Assembly: GCA_003133325.1 (NCBI GenBank)
Contig: PKXA01000111.1
Location: 1-64,000, forward strand
From: Acidimicrobiaceae bacterium
GTDB lineage: Bacteria; Actinomycetota; Acidimicrobiia; Acidimicrobiales; RAAP-2
Reading direction: 5' to 3'
Length of the DNA stretch: 64,000 nt
Below the pieces are notes generated by a model, which saw only the letters and a list, made by a program, of their open reading frames with translations, did no database searches and had not been told where the DNA came from. The translations under genes and the position numbers were made by a program. Every line of letters begins with the position of its first letter. Within the stretch, counting starts at the first letter, position 1. Shown piece by piece: positions 60,404-64,000 of the stretch.

Positions 60404-60831
60404 GCCAGGTCGTCCTCGATGACCATCTCTTACGCGACGTCCTTGCCGACGAACGAGGACGTCGCCTGGCCCGGCTTGTCGAACAGAACGAACTTGCGAC
60501 GACGAACCTCTACTACGTGCGTCTCTGCAAGAGCGTCGTTGCGGCTCGTGGAGGAGCACTCACCGGGGGTTGGTCAGGCGAACGGCGACGGGAGCTCGGG
60601 CGTCGCCTTCTGGATCTTCCTGAGTCGATCCTGATTCTGCCAATGCGCCTGATTGGCTACCGGGTGGCGGAGCTGGCTGGCAGTCAGCGAGTCTCAACCC
60701 TCGGCGCCGAAGCTGTTGCAGCCGCCGAGCACCTCGGCGCATCCCTCTGCGTCTGGGACGGGGACGACGGTCCCGGTATCCGCGAGGCGGCTCGCGCAAA
60801 CCGGGTCACCTACCGCACAATTCCACTTTGA
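60400..60831 (+). CDS. PIN-domain toxin (VapC-like)
   Basis: 143 residues from a GTG overlapping the antitoxin stop. The first acidic site is VVLDDHLLRD and the last is LCVWDGDDGPGIREAA. The conserved central Glu of VapC toxins is not obvious: the matching helix reads TTNLYYVRLCKS. It would be a ribonuclease with a changed active site or an inactive one. The neighbour relationship makes the toxin-antitoxin assignment firm, the activity less so. Confidence 0.78.
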   Translation: MSQVVLDDHLLRDVLADERGRRLARLVEQNELATTNLYYVRLCKSVVAARGGALTGGWSGERRRELGRRLLDLPESILILPMRLIGYRVAELAGSQRVSTLGAEAVAAAEHLGASLCVWDGDDGPGIREAARANRVTYRTIPL

Positions 60832-60961
60832 ACCCTGCAAGTGGCGCGCGCTTCCCCATGTCGCGAATACCGTGACGCTGACCCGGCATGGGATCGCTCC
60901 GCATCGGCTTTCCGCGCGGGCTATTGGGATACCCCAGAGCGACCGCAGATCCGAGTCCCGC

Positions 60962-61174
60962 CTATGCGACTCGAACGGTGCTGGCGCGTGATGTGGGTGG
61001 AGGAACTTCTTCGCCGTGCTCTCGGAGCGATTCGATATGCACGGCGATTGCCTCTTGGATGTGTGCAATGACTTCGTCGACGGAGGTGCCCGTCGAGACA
61101 CAGCCGGGCAAATCAGGGACGTACGCCGAGAAGTTCTGGCCGGCATCCTCGACAACAATCGCATACTCGTTCAT
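60962..61174 (-). CDS. hicB: HicB-type antitoxin
   Basis: A 70-residue protein made of the short HicB fold: YAIVVEDAGQNFSAYVPDLPGCVSTGTS and the helix VDEVIAHIQEAIAVHIESLREHG. It has no separate DNA-binding domain, as in the short HicB branch. Its start overlaps the hicA stop (ATGA). It should bind and block the HicA toxin. Confidence 0.9.
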   Translation of the reverse strand: MNEYAIVVEDAGQNFSAYVPDLPGCVSTGTSVDEVIAHIQEAIAVHIESLREHGEEVPPPTSRASTVRVA

Positions 61175-61362
61175 CGCTGCCTCCGGGCCAGTCCGGCCTG
61201 CCGCACAATGCTACCAACCGTTCCCTTGGCCAATTCATCGCCCGTTCTTCCCGGCACTGTCACGGTTCCGGGCTTGGATGGATGCCGAAACTGGCGGTGA
61301 CTGGCAACCTGGCGCGTCTGCAGCCATCCATCTTCCTCCAGCTCTCGGACGACATCCCTCAC
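61171..61362 (-). CDS. hicA: HicA-type mRNA interferase toxin
   Basis: A 63-residue double-stranded-RNA-binding-like fold: VVRELEEDGWLQTRQVASHRQFRHP holds the catalytic His region, followed by KPGTVTVPG and the C-terminal helix GTVGSIVRQAGL. The start is a GTG. It precedes hicB in the common hicA-hicB order with a 4-nt overlap. An inverted repeat spans the start codon. Confidence 0.9.
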   Translation of the reverse strand: MRDVVRELEEDGWLQTRQVASHRQFRHPSKPGTVTVPGRTGDELAKGTVGSIVRQAGLARRQR

Positions 61363-61373
61363 CCTTACAGGGT
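61361..61373 (-). promoter_or_regulatory. inverted repeat at the hicA start
   Basis: ACCCT-TAC-AGGGT is a perfect inverted repeat with 5-bp arms touching the hicA start codon. It is a candidate autoregulatory site; the arms are short, so this is tentative. Confidence 0.3.
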
Positions 61374-61733
61374 CAACCTATCCATCGGGTGTGTCAGCCA
61401 ACTGTCCGCACCAGTGGAACCAGGTCTTCTAAGCCTCGATCCACGTGCGTCCACCAGTTCGAGCGCCATGAGCAGAAAGGAGTGATCCTCGAACGGGTGT
61501 CGATGGACTCTCCGGCGCAGAGGACATGGAACGTTCCGGAGGGTGCTGTGGGGAACTGGGGAGGCCCTACTCGGCCCGGTCCCTGTGGGGGTGTTGAGCG
61601 ACCGCTCGTTGATCATCTTCTGACCGGTAGCCGCATTGCGGGAGTTCGTGATGACCTTGGTCAGCCTCGATGGTGCCGGAGTGACCCATCGTCCCGGCGT
61701 TTGAGGTCGGCGTCGGCCTGGCATACTCGACGC
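61363..61733. other. 371-bp gap without a supported gene
   Basis: The stretch between hicA and the small membrane protein holds no reading frame with recognisable features in any frame. Composition is uneven and it may be decayed mobile DNA. Apart from the hicA-side repeat and the -10 at its right end, nothing was seen. Confidence 0.4.
61722..61733 (+). promoter_or_regulatory. leaderless -10 of the small membrane protein
   Basis: CATACT (61722-61727) ends 6 nt before the ATG at 61734, with no ribosome site between them. Confidence 0.4.
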
Positions 61734-61934
61734 ATGCTGCGGCGCAATCCCAAAGTAGTCCTCATCGTTATCGTCCTCCTCGTTTGGGCGATCGTGACGC
61801 CATTCACTTGGAGAGACCTTCGACGTCGATCTCCAGACCAGATCCGCGGCAGCAAATGGATGTGGAGGGTAGCCAGCTCCAACTTGACCGGATCGATCGC
61901 CTACTTCTTGTTCGGTCGCAAGCAAGCCGACTGA
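61734..61934 (+). CDS. small membrane protein (PLDc_N-like)
   Basis: 66 residues. A hydrophobic segment near the N-terminus (VVLIVIVLLVWAIVTPF) follows four basic residues, then a charged linker (RDLRRRSPDQIRGSKW) and a second, weaker hydrophobic stretch ending YFLFGRK. Trp, Gly and the YFLFGRK ending resemble the phospholipase D nuclease N-terminal small-membrane family. No function is known. The leaderless promoter supports it being real. Confidence 0.65.
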   Translation: MLRRNPKVVLIVIVLLVWAIVTPFTWRDLRRRSPDQIRGSKWMWRVASSNLTGSIAYFLFGRKQAD

Positions 61935-62058
61935 TCGAACGGCGCACGGGATTCTGCTGTCCCGCCCCACAGATCCGGCGATTATGGGCACCTTGCGGAT
62001 GTCGCTCGGTCGGGACCAAGGGCTTGACCCGGTTCGACGGGCAGGTTGCTTGTGTTGA

Positions 62059-62380
62059 TTATGCCGCCTGATGGGCGGCGTTGCGGTGGATTGATTCCCC
62101 TCCTGCTGGGCTGCAGTAATTCAGCGAGCTGTGAAGCCGGCGGAGGTTGTACCGACCCTCGATGTAATCGAAGACTGCGTGACGCAGGCCGTCGCGAGTT
62201 TGCCAGCCGCGAGTGTCGATGAGTTCGCGTTCGATGGTGGCGAAGAAACGTTCGGCCACTGCGTTCGGCCACTGCATTGGCCCTTGCGCCCGATGGAGAG
62301 CACGGCGCCGTTCAGCCTGGCGAGTTCACCATACTCAGCGCTCGGAGGTTGACGTTCGATGCTGATCACTCCGATTCGGG
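62059..62380 (-). pseudogene. IS3-family transposase remnant (rve/DDE C-terminal part)
   Basis: Two frames on the minus strand join to give the end of an IS3 OrfB integrase core: SAEYGELARLNGAVLSIGRKG in one frame (62270-62350 region), then AVAERFFATIERELIDTRGWQ, AVFDYIEGRYNLRRLHSSLNY and SPAG in another. The conserved Trp-Asp-Asn before AVAE is missing and a 13-bp tandem duplication sits at the junction, so the gene is broken. Upstream catalytic Asp residues and the IS ends are not present. Confidence 0.8.
62249..62274. repeat. 13-bp tandem duplication in the IS3 remnant
   Basis: CGTTCGGCCACTG occurs twice back to back (62249-62261 and 62262-62274). As 13 is not a multiple of 3, it shifts the reading frame of the remnant at exactly this point. 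Confidence 0.95.
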
Positions 62381-62514
62381 CGACGTCGGAAACGTGCCGA
62401 ACGGTTCCACCACCCGCCAAACCTTCCAGGGTCAGTGGGGCGACCGCGAGGAATACATGGCAGTCTCCCTACCACTTGTTCGACGGAGTGTGTCCAAGTG
62501 CTGCAAGCAGATCA

Positions 62515-63000
62515 TCAATCGAGCTCGGTCAGCACCTCGCCGATGATCTTCGTCGTCTGGTGAGCGGGGAGCGGGTCGCCGCCTTCCGCCTCTGCGACCT
62601 CTGCGGCAAAGTCTTCGACTGAGTGAACACCGCCGACGAGGACGTGGCGCAACGCTTCACCGCTCGCTTCGGGATCGTCGAGCGCCTCCACCGCCGGCGC
62701 CACTGCATGGTCGGGTGAGGTCGCTACTGTGTGCACAAGCGCCATGGCTTCCTGCCGGCCGGTTGCTGTCGAGACAACCGGTGCACGATCGGGGTTCTGC
62801 TGAAGGTCCCACTCGGCGAGCGCCTCGTCGTATCCTCCTTCGCCCGGATGGAGCAGCCGGGTCGTGGGCGCCGCATTCGTCTGGGTTTCTTCGCCCTCAG
62901 AACTGTCAGACGAGGTATCGGTATCGTCATCGGTTTGGTGGCGCCGTTCCTGCTGCAAGGGAACGACGAGGGTGCTATCGGAGTTACGAACGATGTCCAT
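62515..63000 (-). CDS. acidic hydrophilic protein of unknown function
   Basis: 161 residues from the ATG at 63000, with AAGGAGA 7-8 nt upstream. It begins MDIVRNSDSTLVVPLQ. Residues about 25-50 are very rich in Asp, Ser, Thr and Glu (DDDTDTSSDSSEGEE) and probably disordered. The C-terminal half is acidic and helical (VEDFAAEVAEAEGG). There is no signal peptide, no membrane segment and no Cys. I do not recognise the family. Its good ribosome site and a candidate stress-sigma promoter support expression. Confidence 0.65.
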   Translation of the reverse strand: MDIVRNSDSTLVVPLQQERRHQTDDDTDTSSDSSEGEETQTNAAPTTRLLHPGEGGYDEALAEWDLQQNPDRAPVVSTATGRQEAMALVHTVATSPDHAVAPAVEALDDPEASGEALRHVLVGGVHSVEDFAAEVAEAEGGDPLPAHQTTKIIGEVLTELD

Positions 63001-63538
63001 GGGCAGTTCTCCTTGGGTTGACGACGCCTGCACGACGACCAAGACCTATTCTTACCCACGGTAGCCCTACGATGTCCTTCCTAAAACGCAGCGTTCGGCT
63101 TCACTCAATCTCGTAGGATTGCCCGCTCGGTTTCGGCAGGATCCGCACAAGGCTTGGGGGGCATTCGACCTTGCATCAATGACACCATCCCGGCATCCTT
63201 CCGCCTATGGGCGAAAAACACTGGGATGCACTGTGGATCACCTGTGCATTGGGTGGTCTGGGGTAGTTCGGGTTTCTTGTGGCTCGGAATGTGCGAGTGC
63301 CGTCATTTGCAGCCGGCGGCGCTGGTCCATCGAGGTTTCCGACGGAGAGTACCGCGCGGCCACCTGCCACTCGTCGTGGGCCTCGGACACTGCCGCTGCG
63401 GCTCAAACGGCCCGAACCCAGTGAAATACGGCGCGAATTCAGACGGCGTGTGGGGTGATTGTTGAGTTGCCGAAGGATGTTCCAGCACGCGTCTGGCGCG
63501 CAACGGCACTTTCGCCGTGCACCGTCGTCTATGTGACG
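63001..63538. other. 538-bp gap; candidate alternative-sigma promoter
   Basis: No gene is supported here. On the minus strand GTTT (63087-63084) and GGGCTA (63067-63062) are 16 bp apart, close to the GTTT-N15/16-GGGTAT pattern of actinobacterial SigB/SigF-type promoters, about 65 bp upstream of the acidic-protein start. A second GGGTAA lies at 63057-63052. ATGCAC and GTGCAT near 63228-63251 form a small inverted repeat. The divergent hydrolase promoter should also be here. Confidence 0.3.
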
Positions 63539-64000
63539 ATGGTGATCATGGACGCTGAACGGGTCATCTTCGAAGGCTTCGAGGGATTGCAGTTGGTTGC
63601 GGACGTGCGCGGGGATCCCGACGCCTGGCCCGTGCTCTTCCTCCATGGGGGTGGTCAGACCAGGCATGCATGGGGTTCGACAGCCGAGAAGGTCGCCAGC
63701 CAGGGATGGCGGACGATCGCGCTCGACCTCCGTGGCCACGGTGACAGCGACTGGGCACCCAACGGCGACTACTCCTTCACGGCGTTCTGCGCGGATTGTG
63801 TCGCAGTGGTCGACCAGTTGGGACGGCCACCGGTTCTGGTAGGGGCCTCACTCGGGGGCATGGCGGCGATGCTTGCCGAGGGAACCAGCGATCGAACCGT
63901 CTCGTCTGGCCTGGTGCTGGTGGACATCACACCCAAGGCCAACCCCGCGGGGATCGAGCGCATCACGGTGTTCATGCGATCGGGTTTCGCCGGGTTCGAC
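63539..64000 (+). CDS. alpha/beta hydrolase, 3'-partial
   Basis: The first 154 codons are visible and the frame is open to the window end. The start is ATG at 63539 or, 9 nt later, ATG at 63548. The oxyanion loop is FLHGGGQTRHAWG, the cap begins after ALDLRGHGDSDW, and the nucleophile Ser104 lies in VGASLGGMAA. This matches epoxide-hydrolase/haloperoxidase-like esterases. The rest of the triad lies beyond the window. The substrate is unknown. Confidence 0.9.
   Translation, partial: MVIMDAERVIFEGFEGLQLVADVRGDPDAWPVLFLHGGGQTRHAWGSTAEKVASQGWRTIALDLRGHGDSDWAPNGDYSFTAFCADCVAVVDQLGRPPVLVGASLGGMAAMLAEGTSDRTVSSGLVLVDITPKANPAGIERITVFMRSGFAGFD

Noticed and set aside
63119-63465. Short plus-strand frames in the right-hand gap
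   Set aside because: No ribosome site, no conserved motif and biased Arg/Ser/Ala content. Not supported as genes.
1-64000. CRISPR arrays or rRNA genes
   Set aside because: No regularly spaced direct repeats and no rRNA signature sequence were seen on either strand.

Overview
The window is GC-rich bacterial DNA. Many genes start at GTG, many genes overlap by 4 nt, and several starts are leaderless. The gene content is mostly acyl-CoA dehydrogenases, crotonases, CaiB/BaiF transferases, P450s, Ltp/DUF35 and SCP-x-like thiolases. This suggests an actinobacterium, probably an uncultured member of Acidimicrobiia or a relative living on lipids, sterols or terpenoids. The taxonomic placement is inference from gene content. 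No rRNA is present; one tRNA gene (Phe, GAA) lies near the left edge.

Layout. 0-10.8 kb: end of a secreted hydrolase, tRNA-Phe, a fused family I CoA-transferase, a branched-chain-amino-acid-type ABC importer (livF, livG, fused livHM, binding lipoprotein) and a divergent thiolase. 11-14.1 kb: a MarR-MFS-dienelactone hydrolase operon with a perfect 21-bp operator-like palindrome. 14.4-17.6 kb: a penicillin-acylase-family lipoprotein and an AHSA1 protein. 17.6-22.1 kb: a mobile island with a solo TnpB and its IS200/IS605-type right end, then a three-gene operon (tyrosine recombinase, XRE-like protein, Cys-rich degenerate recombinase) bracketed by short inverted repeats, then a second, nearly identical IS605-type hairpin. 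22.1-29.4 kb: a CoA-dependent operon (ACAD, thiolase-like, amidohydrolase, crotonase), a DMT transporter and another ACAD. 29.4-30.6 kb: a seven-repeat lipoprotein between 28-bp direct repeats. 30.6-33.8 kb: copper amine oxidase, TetR, SRPBCC protein. 33.9-45.8 kb: acyl-CoA ligase, P450, 3Fe-4S ferredoxin and a FadE34-like double ACAD, then a CaiB/crotonase/ACAD operon, another ACAD, and an Ltp aldolase with its DUF35 partner. 46-53 kb: a polyol/sugar oxidation block (gluconate-2-dehydrogenase subunit 3-like, GMC oxidoreductase, SDR, zinc alcohol dehydrogenase, FGGY kinase, 2-hydroxyacid dehydrogenase). 53-60 kb: a permuted CaiB, two crotonases, a second P450 and an adjacent ACAD pair. 60-64 kb: accessory DNA with AbrB/PIN and HicAB toxin-antitoxin modules, an IS3-family remnant, an acidic unknown protein and the start of an alpha/beta hydrolase.

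How it fits together. Most genes can be read as one degradative programme. An importer and ligase take up and activate a carboxylic substrate; P450s with a ferredoxin hydroxylate; paired or fused ACADs, crotonases, thiolases and an Ltp/DUF35 retro-aldolase shorten the side chain; CoA-transferases handle CoA thioesters. The substrate cannot be read from the sequence; steroid-like compounds are the best guess because of the FadE34-like, Ltp/DUF35 and IpdAB-like genes. The most unusual structure is the 17.6-22.1 kb island, which looks like a recombinase-trio element nested in or beside a TnpB element.
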